This document shows positions 41,738 through 49,301 of a stretch of DNA of 64,000 nt, in pieces. The first letter of the stretch is position 1. Every line of letters begins with the position of its first letter. Under the pieces are notes generated by a model. It was not told the DNA's origin. It worked only from the letters and a program-made list of their open reading frames with translations, and ran no database searches. The DNA comes from Stenotrophomonas maltophilia D457. GTDB lineage: Bacteria; Pseudomonadota; Gammaproteobacteria; Xanthomonadales; Xanthomonadaceae. The DNA is taken from assembly GCF_000284595.1 (NCBI RefSeq), contig NC_017671.1:3629001-3693000 (forward strand). Direction: 5' to 3'. The position numbers and the translations under genes were made by a program.

Positions 41738-41980
41738 ATGCCTCATGGCGCCCCTTCCACGCCCGGCAACGCTGCCGCGCGTCAGATTTCGCTCGCCTTC
41801 GGCCTCATCGCCGACACCCTCGAATGGCCCAATGAGGACTACCAGGCGTTCATTGCCCGGCTGGTCGGTGTGGGCGTGTCCCCGCTCGCCATCACCCTGG
41901 GCGACGTACTGATGGCCTACACCGCACAGTGCGATGCCCGTAGGGACGCCCGTGGCGCTGATGGTAAGGGGGCGTACTGA
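41738..41980 (+). CDS. 80-aa phage protein under C4-like control
   Basis: Reads MPHGAPSTPGNAAARQISLAFGLIADTLEWPNEDYQAFIARLVGVGVSPLAITLGDVLMAYTAQ.... It is a helical, soluble protein with CAGGAGA eight bases upstream. No family recognised. In P1/P4-type systems the gene behind C4 encodes an antirepressor or kil function, but nothing in the sequence shows that here. TGATG overlap couples it to the next gene. Confidence 0.62.
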   Translation: MPHGAPSTPGNAAARQISLAFGLIADTLEWPNEDYQAFIARLVGVGVSPLAITLGDVLMAYTAQCDARRDARGADGKGAY

Positions 41981-42288
41981 TGGCGCCGCCCAACAACGTG
42001 ACCATCCCCGAACCATGCCTGCGTCCGGTCATCGTGCTGGAGACGCCGATTCCTGGCCTCGGCCTGCGTGCCTCGTTCGACCAGCACAAGATCCTGTTTC
42101 TGGCGCTGGTACACATCGAGTCGGACACAGCAGCGACGTTCACCGCGCATCACTCACGCAATCTGTTGCGGACTGCCGCCGGGGGAATCCAGATTGGAAC
42201 CGTCGTCTACCTGCTGGCCGAGGGCGAGGCCGAGCGCTTCTTCCAGTGGCTGCGCACGGGCGAGAGCTACCCAGGCGGGGTGAACTGA
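41980..42288 (+). CDS. Hypothetical phage early protein, 102 aa
   Basis: MAPPNNVTIPEPCLRPVIVLETPIPGLGLRASFDQHKILFLALVHIESDTAATFTAHHSRNLL... A compact beta-rich protein, start coupled to the previous stop (TGATG) and stop coupled to the next start. No family recognised. Confidence 0.62.
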   Translation: MAPPNNVTIPEPCLRPVIVLETPIPGLGLRASFDQHKILFLALVHIESDTAATFTAHHSRNLLRTAAGGIQIGTVVYLLAEGEAERFFQWLRTGESYPGGVN

Positions 42289-42533
42289 TGGCCAGCAGCA
42301 ACGGGCATACGCCGGTACTGCCCGGCCCGGTGGATCGCGGCGACCAGGTGATCAGTCTTGCCGACTACCTGCGACTGTGCCGCATCGCGGCTGCAGCCGA
42401 ACTGCTGGCCAAGCTGCCGAGCGAGGCGGCAAAGATGCTGGATATCAAAGCCGATCACACGTCTGCCGTCGCGCAGTACATGGCCGAAGACCTCGCCGCG
42501 ATCCTGAGCCGATCCCGCCCTGCAGACGAGTAA
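42288..42533 (+). CDS. Hypothetical phage early protein, 81 aa
   Basis: Starts MASSNGHTPVLPGPVDRGDQVISLADYLRLCRIAAAAELLAKLPSEAAKML; mostly helical and acidic at the end. Translationally coupled by TGATG to the 102-aa gene. It is the last gene of this trio before the primase leader. No function recognised. Confidence 0.6.
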   Translation: MASSNGHTPVLPGPVDRGDQVISLADYLRLCRIAAAAELLAKLPSEAAKMLDIKADHTSAVAQYMAEDLAAILSRSRPADE

Positions 42534-42555
42534 TGCACCACCCGGCCACGACGGC

Positions 42556-42635
42556 GCGCCAACGCCGCCGGGGGCGGTCAGGAGAGAACCATGCAACACC
42601 ACCGCACCGCCGCTCATGCGGCGAACGAAGGCTGA
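42556..42635 (+). promoter_or_regulatory. Primase leader with 14-aa upstream peptide frame
   Basis: Block GCGCCAACGCCGCC (42556-42569), then a strong ribosome site (AGGAGAGAACC) and a 14-codon frame at 42591-42635, MQHHRTAAHAANEG, that stops 6 bases before the primase ATG. The 21-bp stretch 42578-42598 recurs identically at 45405-45425 before the next gene, where its ATG starts a real protein. The tiny frame could couple or tune primase translation. Confidence 0.45.
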
Positions 42636-42641
42636 GCCGCC

Positions 42642-45332
42642 ATGCAAGAAGAAATCCGCCAACAGGTACTGTCGCGCGTCCAGCGCGACTATGGCCTTAA
42701 GCACCGTAGCGGCACTGAGTACATGCGCGGGGGCAAGTGCCCTCACTGCGGCAAGAAGGAGCTTTACACCAGCTACCTCAAGCCGTGGGTGCTGCGCTGT
42801 GGCCGACAGGCCAAGTGCGGGCAAGAGGTGCGCGTGCGTGACCTCTACGATGATCTGTTCGACGACTACTCGAAAAGCAACCCGCAGACGCCACAGGCGC
42901 CGCATGCTGCGGCTGACGCCTACCTGGCCACCGGCCGCGGCTTCAATGTAAAGCCACTGCGCGGCCTTTATACGCAGGAAAGCTACTACGACCGCACGAA
43001 GCGCGAGGGTACCGCCACGGTGCGGTTTCCGTTGCTCAAGGGCGGCTGGTGGGAACGGCTGATCGACCGTCCGCACCGCTTCGGCAAGCAGAAGGCCCGG
43101 TTTGCGCCGGGCGAGAGCTACGCTGGGGTGTGGTGGGGTGCCGCCGCACAGGATCAGCTGCGTACCGCCCGTGAGGTCTGGATCGTGGAGGGTATCTTCG
43201 ACGCCATCGCGCTCCTGCAGCGCGGCATCTGCGCCGTTGCCGCCATGTCGAGCAACGCCTATCCCGAACTGTCCCTCAAGGAACTGAAGGCCGCACGTCC
43301 CAACGACCTGCCGGTGCTGGTGTGGGGTCTGGACAATGAGCCGGGCGCACGCGCCTACACCATCAAGCACGCCCGCCGGGCCGAGAAGCTGGGCTATCGC
43401 TGCTTGGCCGCGCAGATCGAGCAGGTTGGCGAGAAGAAGACCGACTGGAACGATCTGCACCTGCGTGCGCAGGCGGCGGAGGACGGCGACGCGCAGTGGC
43501 AGGCCGACCTCGACCAGGCGCGCCACAACGGCGCGGTCTTGATGGCGCGCACGGCCGTGGACAAGGGCCTTGTGATCTACCAGCGCGAGCAGAAGACAGA
43601 GTTCCACATCGAGTTCGCCTCGCGCCTTTTCTGGTTCGAGTTCGACGCAGTGCGCTTCGACAAGATGATGCGTGAGAAGAATCCCGACGACGAAGAAGGC
43701 ACGCTCAGCGATGAAGCGGTGGCCAAAATCCAGCGCGCCTGTGCGTCGGTGCAGCAGATCGCCAACTGCTACCCCGAGGCGCTCTACTTCCAGCGCCACG
43801 AGGCCACCGACGAAAGCTGGTACTACTTCCGCGTTGACTTCCCGCACGACGCGCCATCGGTAAAGGGCACCTTCACCGGCGCCCAGGTAGCCAGTGCCAC
43901 CGAGTTCAAGAAGCGCATCATCAGCCTTGCCCAGGGTGCTGTGTTCAGCGGTAGCGGCCAGCAGCTGGACCGGATGATGGAAGACCAGCTGTTCAACATC
44001 AAAAAGGTCGACACGGTCGACTTCGTCGGGTACAGCCCCGAACACAAGGCGTACATCTTCCCTGACCTGGCCGTGCGCGCCGGCGAGGTCACCCTCGCCA
44101 ACGCCGAGGACTACTTCGAGTTCAACAGCTTGCGCATCAAGACCACGCAGCGGTCGATCCGCATGGACATCCAGCGCGATCACGAAAACTACTCCACCGA
44201 CTGGCTCGGCTGGCTCTGGACGTGCTTTGGCACACACGGGATCGTGGCCCTCACGTTCTGGTTCGGCTCGCTGTACGCCAATCAGATCCGTAGCAGTCAC
44301 AAGTCGTTCCCGTTCTTGGAAGCCACGGGCGAGGCCGGCGCCGGCAAGACCACGCTGCTCAACTTCCTATGGAAGCTGCTCGCCCGCGCCGACCATGAAG
44401 GCTTTGACCCCGCCAAGTCCACGAAGGCCGGGCGCGCCCGCGCCATGGGGCAGATTTCCGGCATGCCCATTGTGCTGCTGGAAGCCGACCGCAGCGACAA
44501 CGGAGACAAGGCGCACGCCAAATCGTTCGAGTGGGACGAACTGAAGGACTACTACGGCGGCGGCACCCTGGCCACGCGCGGTGTGCGCAACGGTGGCAAC
44601 GAAACCTACGAGCCGCCGTTCCAGGGAACCATCGTCATCAGCCAGAACGCGCCTGTTGATGGCAGCGAAGCCATTCTCACGCGCATCGTGAAGCTGCATT
44701 TCAAGAAGCCGACTGCGACGACCGAGAGCCGGCAGGCTGCGGACAATCTCAATGCGCTACCGGTTGAGAAGCTGAGCTACTTCCTGCTGGCAGCGCTCAA
44801 GGCGGAAACCGCCGTGATGGAGAAGTTCGCCGAGCGCGTTCGGTTCTACGAAGCCAGGTTGCGCGAGGAGAAGGAGCTGCGCGTCGAGCGCATCATCAAG
44901 AACCACGCGCAGATGCTTGCCCTGCTCGATGCGCTACGGCTGGTGGTCAACCTGCCGGAACACATGGTGCGCGAGACCCGAGACGCCCTGGTCAAGATGG
45001 CCACCGAACGTCAGGACGCCATAGGCGCCGATCACCGCATCGTCTCCGAGTTCTGGGATGCGTACGAGTACATCGAGATGCAGGCCAGTGGCGACAGGCG
45101 AACCGTGCTGAACCACTCGCGCGACGACACCCGCATCGCCATAAACCTCAACGAGTTCATTCAGAAGGCGGGCTACTACGGCCAGCAGGTGCCTGACATT
45201 GGCGACCTGCGCCGACTGCTGGTTGAGTCCAAGCGTCACAAGTTCGTGAGCGCCAACACCGCCGTCAACAGCGCGATTCGTTCCACCCCGATGCTCAGCA
45301 GCACCGTGAAATGTTGGGTGTTCCAGAAGTAA
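42642..45332 (+). CDS. Phage DNA primase-helicase
   Basis: An 896-aa replication protein. An N-terminal zinc ribbon (CPHCGKKELYTSYLKPWVLRCGRQAKCG, residues about 33-60) is followed by a TOPRIM domain (VWIVEGIFDAIALLQ; VLVWGLDNEPGARA; KKTDWNDLH) and, near residue 565, a Walker A motif GEAGAGKTT within a helicase/ATPase domain (later VLLEADRSDNGD and ATRGVRNGGNE). It replaces the P2 A rolling-circle initiator, which I do not find, so replication may be primed theta-type rather than by nicking. Confidence 0.87.
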   Translation: MQEEIRQQVLSRVQRDYGLKHRSGTEYMRGGKCPHCGKKELYTSYLKPWVLRCGRQAKCGQEVRVRDLYDDLFDDYSKSNPQTPQAPHAAADAYLATGRGFNVKPLRGLYTQESYYDRTKREGTATVRFPLLKGGWWERLIDRPHRFGKQKARFAPGESYAGVWWGAAAQDQLRTAREVWIVEGIFDAIALLQRGICAVAAMSSNAYPELSLKELKAARPNDLPVLVWGLDNEPGARAYTIKHARRAEKLGYRCLAAQIEQVGEKKTDWNDLHLRAQAAEDGDAQWQADLDQARHNGAVLMARTAVDKGLVIYQREQKTEFHIEFASRLFWFEFDAVRFDKMMREKNPDDEEGTLSDEAVAKIQRACASVQQIANCYPEALYFQRHEATDESWYYFRVDFPHDAPSVKGTFTGAQVASATEFKKRIISLAQGAVFSGSGQQLDRMMEDQLFNIKKVDTVDFVGYSPEHKAYIFPDLAVRAGEVTLANAEDYFEFNSLRIKTTQRSIRMDIQRDHENYSTDWLGWLWTCFGTHGIVALTFWFGSLYANQIRSSHKSFPFLEATGEAGAGKTTLLNFLWKLLARADHEGFDPAKSTKAGRARAMGQISGMPIVLLEADRSDNGDKAHAKSFEWDELKDYYGGGTLATRGVRNGGNETYEPPFQGTIVISQNAPVDGSEAILTRIVKLHFKKPTATTESRQAADNLNALPVEKLSYFLLAALKAETAVMEKFAERVRFYEARLREEKELRVERIIKNHAQMLALLDALRLVVNLPEHMVRETRDALVKMATERQDAIGADHRIVSEFWDAYEYIEMQASGDRRTVLNHSRDDTRIAINLNEFIQKAGYYGQQVPDIGDLRRLLVESKRHKFVSANTAVNSAIRSTPMLSSTVKCWVFQK

Positions 45333-45417
45333 GACCCGCAGCAACAGCAAAGGCCCGGCGGGGAGTGCGCCAACACCGCCCCCAAGGCCATCCACCAACG
45401 AAGTTCAGGAGAGAACC

Positions 45418-45843
45418 ATGCAACAGATGACAGGCCAAGCCATGACCACCCTCGCAAAGTCGCTGGATTCCAGCACCGGACCCGGAGCGGAGGCTATCAC
45501 GGGTGTGCATAACTGTGTGAATGCTGCGGTAGACGGTGATGCCGACGCCAGCGCTACGGTCACCCTCCATATCACCCACAACCGCGTCATCGCCACGGCG
45601 ATGCTGAACATGGGACCGGCCAAGATCGCGCAGTGCGTGTTCGAGCGCCGCAGGGGCAGCAGGAAGGGCTGGGAGCTGGTGAAGGGAAGCGACTTCAACG
45701 ACGAGACCAGCTGGATTTCGCCCGAGCTTGCCGACCTGGCCAACCGCATTCCATTCCCCTACGAAGTGGCCAACATGCTGCCCGGCAAGCGGGCAACCGC
45801 CGCTGCCGTGGCGCAGGCTGCGCAGGAGGTGGCCAATGGCTGA
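45418..45843 (+). CDS. Hypothetical phage protein, 141 aa
   Basis: MQQMTGQAMTTLAKSLDSSTG...SATVTLHITHNRVIATAMLNMGPAKIAQCVFERRRGSRKGWELVKGSDF. It has a strong AGGAGAGAACC ribosome site shared with the primase leader. It is a soluble alpha/beta protein with no recognised family, cotranscribed behind the primase. Confidence 0.6.
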   Translation: MQQMTGQAMTTLAKSLDSSTGPGAEAITGVHNCVNAAVDGDADASATVTLHITHNRVIATAMLNMGPAKIAQCVFERRRGSRKGWELVKGSDFNDETSWISPELADLANRIPFPYEVANMLPGKRATAAAVAQAAQEVANG

Positions 45844-46021
45844 TTTCGTCGCCCTGCTGGCCATGTGCGTGCTGCTGCCGGTTGCCGGCGCCACCATGCT
45901 CAAGATGTGGCAGACGCGCCCGCCTCGGCGCCGTCATAGCGGCTTGGCCGTGGGCCAGATCCCGCAGCCGCTGCGCCGCCGTGCCCCCATGGCTGTGCGA
46001 CGGGAGGTGGCCCATGGCTGA
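45836..46021 (+). CDS. Small membrane protein, 61 aa
   Basis: MADFVALLAMCVLLPVAGATMLKMWQTRPPRRRHSG...: one membrane segment followed by a very basic tail. AGGAGGTGGCC precedes the ATG, a near-consensus ribosome site, and the frame overlaps the previous gene by 8 bp. Function unknown. Confidence 0.6.
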   Translation: MADFVALLAMCVLLPVAGATMLKMWQTRPPRRRHSGLAVGQIPQPLRRRAPMAVRREVAHG

Positions 46022-46199
46022 TATCGACGCCGCCCGCCGATTCCTCGCCGCTGAGTTCGCGAGCGCGGGTCTGCCTCACGTCGCCGCCGGCATCTTGGCC
46101 GGTACCAGCCCCTTCGCCCAGGGTACGTACATCGTCGCCGTGGCGTCCGCGCTGGCCGCACCCTGTGTGGTTTGTGACGGCGCTCGGGAGGCCGCATGA
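46014..46199 (+). CDS. Small hypothetical phage protein, 61 aa
   Basis: MADIDAARRFLAAEFASAGLPHVAAGILAGTSPFAQGTYIVAVASALAAPCVVCDGAREAA, with GGGAGGTGGCCC upstream. It overlaps its neighbours on both sides. A CVVC pair is near the end. Its ribosome site repeats that of the preceding gene. No function recognised. Confidence 0.58.
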   Translation: MADIDAARRFLAAEFASAGLPHVAAGILAGTSPFAQGTYIVAVASALAAPCVVCDGAREAA

Positions 46200-46468
46200 C
46201 ACAGCGACAGAAGACGCCACTGCGCACCCTCCCCGCTTGCCCGGATAACCACCCGGCGCGGTACATCCACGATCTACGTCGCGAGGGCGCGGGCGGTGGC
46301 CATCTCATCGAATGCCGTTGCAGTACCACGGCGAAGCACCCAACGTTCGACTTGGCGTGGGCGCACTGGCACAAGCAACACGGCCTGCAGCCGATCCCCG
46401 CGGCAGTGGAGGAACCCTTGCCGAACAACGTGTTACAGATGAAATTGTTCGCCGCTGCCAGAGGTTGA
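46196..46468 (+). CDS. Hypothetical phage protein, 90 aa
   Basis: MTQRQKTPLRTLPACPDNHPARYIHDLRREGAGGGHLIECRCSTTAKHPTFDLAWAHWHKQHG... The Cys/His pattern (C-P-D, ECRC, H-W-H-x3-H) may bind a metal. ATGA overlap with the previous gene. Found just before the excisionase candidate; no family recognised. Confidence 0.58.
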   Translation: MTQRQKTPLRTLPACPDNHPARYIHDLRREGAGGGHLIECRCSTTAKHPTFDLAWAHWHKQHGLQPIPAAVEEPLPNNVLQMKLFAAARG

Positions 46469-46470
46469 GC

Positions 46471-46689
46471 ATGGCGCAGATCCTACACTTCACAGACTTG
46501 CAGCGGATCTGCGCTCCCGACGGCCCACCCCCAAGGGCCGTAACCGTCCGCCGCTGGGCAGACAGGGAAGGCATCCGCTACAAATACGACCGCCGAGGCG
46601 GAATCTGGACCACCCTCGACGCGGTGAACGCCGCGCTGGGGTTGATCGATCCGCAGCCCGAAGACGTAAGGGAAGAGGACAACATCTGA
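46471..46689 (+). CDS. Excisionase candidate
   Basis: A 72-aa protein: MAQILHFTDLQRICAPDGPPPRAVTVRRWADREGIRYKYDRRGGIWTTLDAVNAALGL... The pattern of a helix, RRWADREGI and a wing (KYDRRGGIWTT) fits a small winged-helix excisionase-type protein. Its stop overlaps the integrase start (TGATG), the common xis-int arrangement. The role as Xis is inferred from fold and position. Confidence 0.62.
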   Translation: MAQILHFTDLQRICAPDGPPPRAVTVRRWADREGIRYKYDRRGGIWTTLDAVNAALGLIDPQPEDVREEDNI

Positions 46690-47885
46690 TGACACGCGGC
46701 AGAAAAAGGAAGTTCAACCCGGCCATACCTGGGCACATCGAGCAGGACGCATTGCCGAAGGGGATCTACTGGCACGACGACCGCTGGTTCGTCTACGAAG
46801 ATCACGCGGAGGGTGGCCGGCGCATAAAGCGTACGGTCGCCCACGCCAGCGCCCGTCTGTCCGATTTGCACGCCATCGTGGAAGAGATGCGCACAGGCGT
46901 AGGGCGCGGCACGCTACGCTTTCTCTTCGACCGCTACCACGAATCGAGCGATTTCAAACGACTCGCCGCCGGCACCCGCAGGAACTACCTGGGCTACGCC
47001 GATGTGTTGGCGAACTACGTTCGAAAGGATGGGACCCTGCTGGGATCTATCCAGGTCGAACGCATCACAACACCTGTCGTGCAACGGCTGGTGGAGACGT
47101 TTGCTGCGGGCCGCCCAGCGAATCGGACCCAGCCCGCCTTACCCGCGTACCCCAGCAAGGCCAATCATTTGCACCGTTACCTACGGCTCACCCTTTCGTG
47201 GGGTGTACGAATGGGCTACTGCAAGACCAACCCTGCCAAAGGCGTACGCCAGGCAAAAGAACGCGGCGACGCACGCATGCCGTCGCAGGAAGCTTTTCGC
47301 GCAGTGCTGGCGTTCGCGCGCGAACGGGGCGCGCTTCCCGCCAATGCCAAGGGCAGCTTTCCCGACTACCTGGCCCCGGTGATGATCCTGGCCTACAGCG
47401 TCCGCCTACGCGGCATCGAGGTCTGCACACTGACTGACGCGCACCGCCAGGTCGAGGGGGTGCATAGCAATCGCCGCAAAGGGTCGCGTGACAACGTAAC
47501 GGAATGGGATGAGGCGATGATCGAGGCGTGGGATCAGCTGCTGGCGCGACGCCACCGCATCTGGAACCGGAAGGGCCGCGTGCGCCCTGTTCCGCTGCGC
47601 GCTAGCGACAGGTTCTTGCTGGTAGAGCGAGGTGGCGATCCCATCACCAAATCTGCCCTCGACAGTGCTTGGCAGCGCTTCATTACCGAGGCGATTCGCG
47701 TCGAGGTGATCTCCAAGAGCGAGCGCTTCGCACTGCACGGGCTCAAACACCGGGGCATCACGGACGGGGACAACAAGGCTGCAGGCGGCCACGTTACCGA
47801 AACGATGCGGCAGCGCTACGACCATGAACTGCCGGTCGTTCAACCGCCCGGCAGGAGGAACGCACTTGAGCGTGGAACCCCTTAA
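46689..47885 (+). CDS. int: Phage tyrosine integrase
   Basis: A 398-aa tyrosine recombinase. The N-terminal arm-binding part is followed by a core-binding domain (FLFDRYHESSDFKRLAAGTRRNYLGYADVL) and a catalytic domain with Arg near residue 240 (AYSVRLRGIEVCTL), the box HGLKHRGI (His and Arg near 350) and the nucleophile in MRQRYDHE (about 377). It lies 67 bp from attR, reads toward it and recombines at tRNA-Lys. The 3' end has a 12-bp tandem repeat (AATTTTTCCGG) around 47884-47906. Confidence 0.92.
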   Translation: MTRGRKRKFNPAIPGHIEQDALPKGIYWHDDRWFVYEDHAEGGRRIKRTVAHASARLSDLHAIVEEMRTGVGRGTLRFLFDRYHESSDFKRLAAGTRRNYLGYADVLANYVRKDGTLLGSIQVERITTPVVQRLVETFAAGRPANRTQPALPAYPSKANHLHRYLRLTLSWGVRMGYCKTNPAKGVRQAKERGDARMPSQEAFRAVLAFARERGALPANAKGSFPDYLAPVMILAYSVRLRGIEVCTLTDAHRQVEGVHSNRRKGSRDNVTEWDEAMIEAWDQLLARRHRIWNRKGRVRPVPLRASDRFLLVERGGDPITKSALDSAWQRFITEAIRVEVISKSERFALHGLKHRGITDGDNKAAGGHVTETMRQRYDHELPVVQPPGRRNALERGTP

Positions 47886-47912
47886 TTTTTCCGGCAATTT
47901 TTCCGGAGATAC

Positions 47913-47936
47913 GAAAAAGGCGCCACAAGGGCGCCT
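47913..47936 (-). terminator. Phage-supplied terminator for tRNA-Lys
   Basis: On the minus strand AGGCGCC-CTTGT-GGCGCCT is followed by five T, 17 bases after the tRNA 3' end. It substitutes for the original terminator displaced to 12476-12501 by integration, and it also faces the integrase gene. Confidence 0.75.
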
Positions 47937-47952
47937 AAGTCGTTGATGCAAT

Positions 47953-48001
47953 TGGTGGGCCGTGAAGGATTCGAACCTTCGACCAAAAGATTAAAAGTCT
48001 T
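47953..48001. repeat. attR: 49-bp core within tRNA-Lys
   Basis: Identical to attL at 12519-12567. It covers the tRNA from the 3' CCA through the T arm to the anticodon loop. The tRNA sequence continues beyond, so the gene remains whole on this side. Confidence 0.93.
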
Positions 48002-48028
48002 CTGCTCTACCGACTGAGCTAACGGCCC
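47953..48028 (-). tRNA. tRNA-Lys(TTT)
   Basis: 76 nt, acceptor GGGCCGT, D arm AGCTCAGTCGGTAGAGCA, anticodon loop CTTTTAA with anticodon TTT, T loop TTCGAAT and encoded CCA. It decodes AAA/AAG. Integration of the P2-like prophage leaves this copy intact and its 3' half duplicated at attL. Confidence 0.97.
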
Positions 48029-48107
48029 GATGCATCGCCCGGCCTTTCGGCGGGGTCCGCATTCTACCCTACTTTGCCGGGTCGCGCGAAGTACAGGGGT
48101 GTTGCGT

Positions 48108-48131
48108 GTGCCGGCCAGCGGCCGGCACTAC
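48108..48131. repeat. GTAG-type palindrome
   Basis: GTGCCGGCCAGCGGCCGGCAC (48108-48128) ends in CTAC (48128-48131). A short perfect hairpin between tRNA-Lys and the downstream metalloprotease gene; related to the copy at 49270. Confidence 0.65.
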
Positions 48132-48205
48132 CCGGTCGGGTCAGCCCGCTTAAACCTTCCGGGCCTTCCACGCATCCCACCCATGTTCACCACCCGGAGC
48201 CACGG

Positions 48206-49162
48206 ATGCGCTTTTCCAGCTATCTGATCGCCATCCTGCTGTTGCCCTGCACAGCAGTGGCCTCGCCGTCCCAGGTCGTCACTGACGACATCGCCCGCTT
48301 CTGGGCCACCTATGACGCGGTGCGCGCCGAGCCTGATGCCGAACGCCACGTGGTGCTGGTCCAGCAACGCTACATCGATCCCGGCAGCCCCGGACTGCAT
48401 GCACTGATGCAGGTCCGCAACTACACGGCCCGCGAATACGCCGAGGCCATGCAGTCATGGCCACGCTTCTGGACTTCGGTACGGCCGTTGACTGCGAACG
48501 CGCAGCAGGCCAGCGCCACGCTGGACCGGGACCTGGACGCGTTCCGCGCGCTCTACCCTGCACTACGTCCGGCCACCATCACCTACGCGATGGGCGTGCT
48601 GCGTACGGGCGGCACCACGTTGGGCGACAAGGTGTTGATCGGGGCGGAGATGGCGCTGGGCGATGAGCGCGTGGACGTAAGCGAGCTGCCCGCGCCGATG
48701 CGCGGCCGCCTGCGGATCTTCTACGACAGCCGCCCCGGTGCGAACAACGCGCAGAACAACCTGCACGAGTACGTGCATACCCAGCAGCGCGAGACCACCG
48801 GCAGCCTGGCCCAGTACGCAGTACGCGAAGGCGTAGCCGAATACGTGGCAGAGCGCATCAGCGGTCGCCGTCCGGCACTGCCGCTGTACGCCTATGGGCC
48901 CGCGCACGAGGCACAAATCCGCACGCGCTTCCTTGCCGAGATGCACGGTGACAGCCTGGACAACTGGCTGTACAACAGCGCGCGCAATCCGTTCGGGGTG
49001 AGTGATCTGGGCTACTACGCCGGATACCGCATCGCGCAGGAGTACATGCGCCAACAGACCGACGAGGGGGCCGCCATCGCGCGGATGATCGAACTGGACT
49101 ACGCCGATCCGGACGCGGTGCGCGGCTTCATCGAGGCATCGGGATGGTTGCAGGCCCGGTAG
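48206..49162 (+). CDS. Secreted metalloprotease-like protein (DUF2268-type)
   Basis: A 318-aa exported protein with signal peptide MRFSSYLIAILLLPCTAVAS. It contains NNLHEYVHTQQ (HExxH) followed about 30 residues later by REGVAEYVAERISG, which can supply the third zinc ligand, as in DUF2268-type zincins. The substrate is unknown. Monocistronic, oriented away from the tRNA. The ATG at 48206 precedes the signal peptide directly; the longer open frame runs through repeat DNA. Confidence 0.78.
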   Translation: MRFSSYLIAILLLPCTAVASPSQVVTDDIARFWATYDAVRAEPDAERHVVLVQQRYIDPGSPGLHALMQVRNYTAREYAEAMQSWPRFWTSVRPLTANAQQASATLDRDLDAFRALYPALRPATITYAMGVLRTGGTTLGDKVLIGAEMALGDERVDVSELPAPMRGRLRIFYDSRPGANNAQNNLHEYVHTQQRETTGSLAQYAVREGVAEYVAERISGRRPALPLYAYGPAHEAQIRTRFLAEMHGDSLDNWLYNSARNPFGVSDLGYYAGYRIAQEYMRQQTDEGAAIARMIELDYADPDAVRGFIEASGWLQAR

Positions 49163-49191
49163 GTCAAGGAGTGCGAACCAACGGTTCGCAC

Positions 49192-49260
49192 CCACCGAGA
49201 GGGGGGGGCGCACCCACCGAGAGGGGCGGCTTGCACACACCAAGAAGGGGCGGTTCGCAC
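49192..49260. repeat. Short tandem repeat, about three 22-24 bp units
   Basis: Units of the form TTCGCACCCACCGAGAGGGG repeat imperfectly three times, the third diverged (TTGCACACACCAAGAAGGGG), and a fourth starts (TTCGCACC). Located in the 139-bp gap between two convergent genes. Confidence 0.65.
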
Positions 49261-49269
49261 CTGCAGTGA

Positions 49270-49292
49270 AGCCGGCCAGCGGCCGGCTCTAC
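49270..49292. repeat. GTAG-type palindrome
   Basis: AGCCGGCCAGCGGCCGGCT followed by CTAC, just after the tandem repeats and 10 bp before the queC stop codon. Possible 3'-end hairpin. Confidence 0.6.
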
Positions 49293-49301
49293 CAGACGCG
49301 G

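Larger units (their letters stand above)
12519..48001. mobile_element. P2-like prophage integrated at tRNA-Lys
   Basis: About 35.4 kb between 49-bp direct repeats. It has an integrase next to attR, a repressor/HTH switch, an Ogr-type activator, a primase-helicase, all P2 head genes (Q, P, O, N, M, L), two-component lysis, and R, S, J, I, H, V, W, FI, FII, E/E', T, U and D homologues. All essential modules look intact, so it may be inducible. The attachment site lies between the integrase and the cos-proximal accessory genes, unlike P2, where attP lies between D/ogr and int. The layout resembles what I recall of Stenotrophomonas phage Smp131 and Pseudomonas phage phiCTX. Confidence 0.93.

Noticed and set aside
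49192..49260. CRISPR array
   Set aside because: Units are directly adjacent without spacers, and no cas genes are present; I found no CRISPR in the window.
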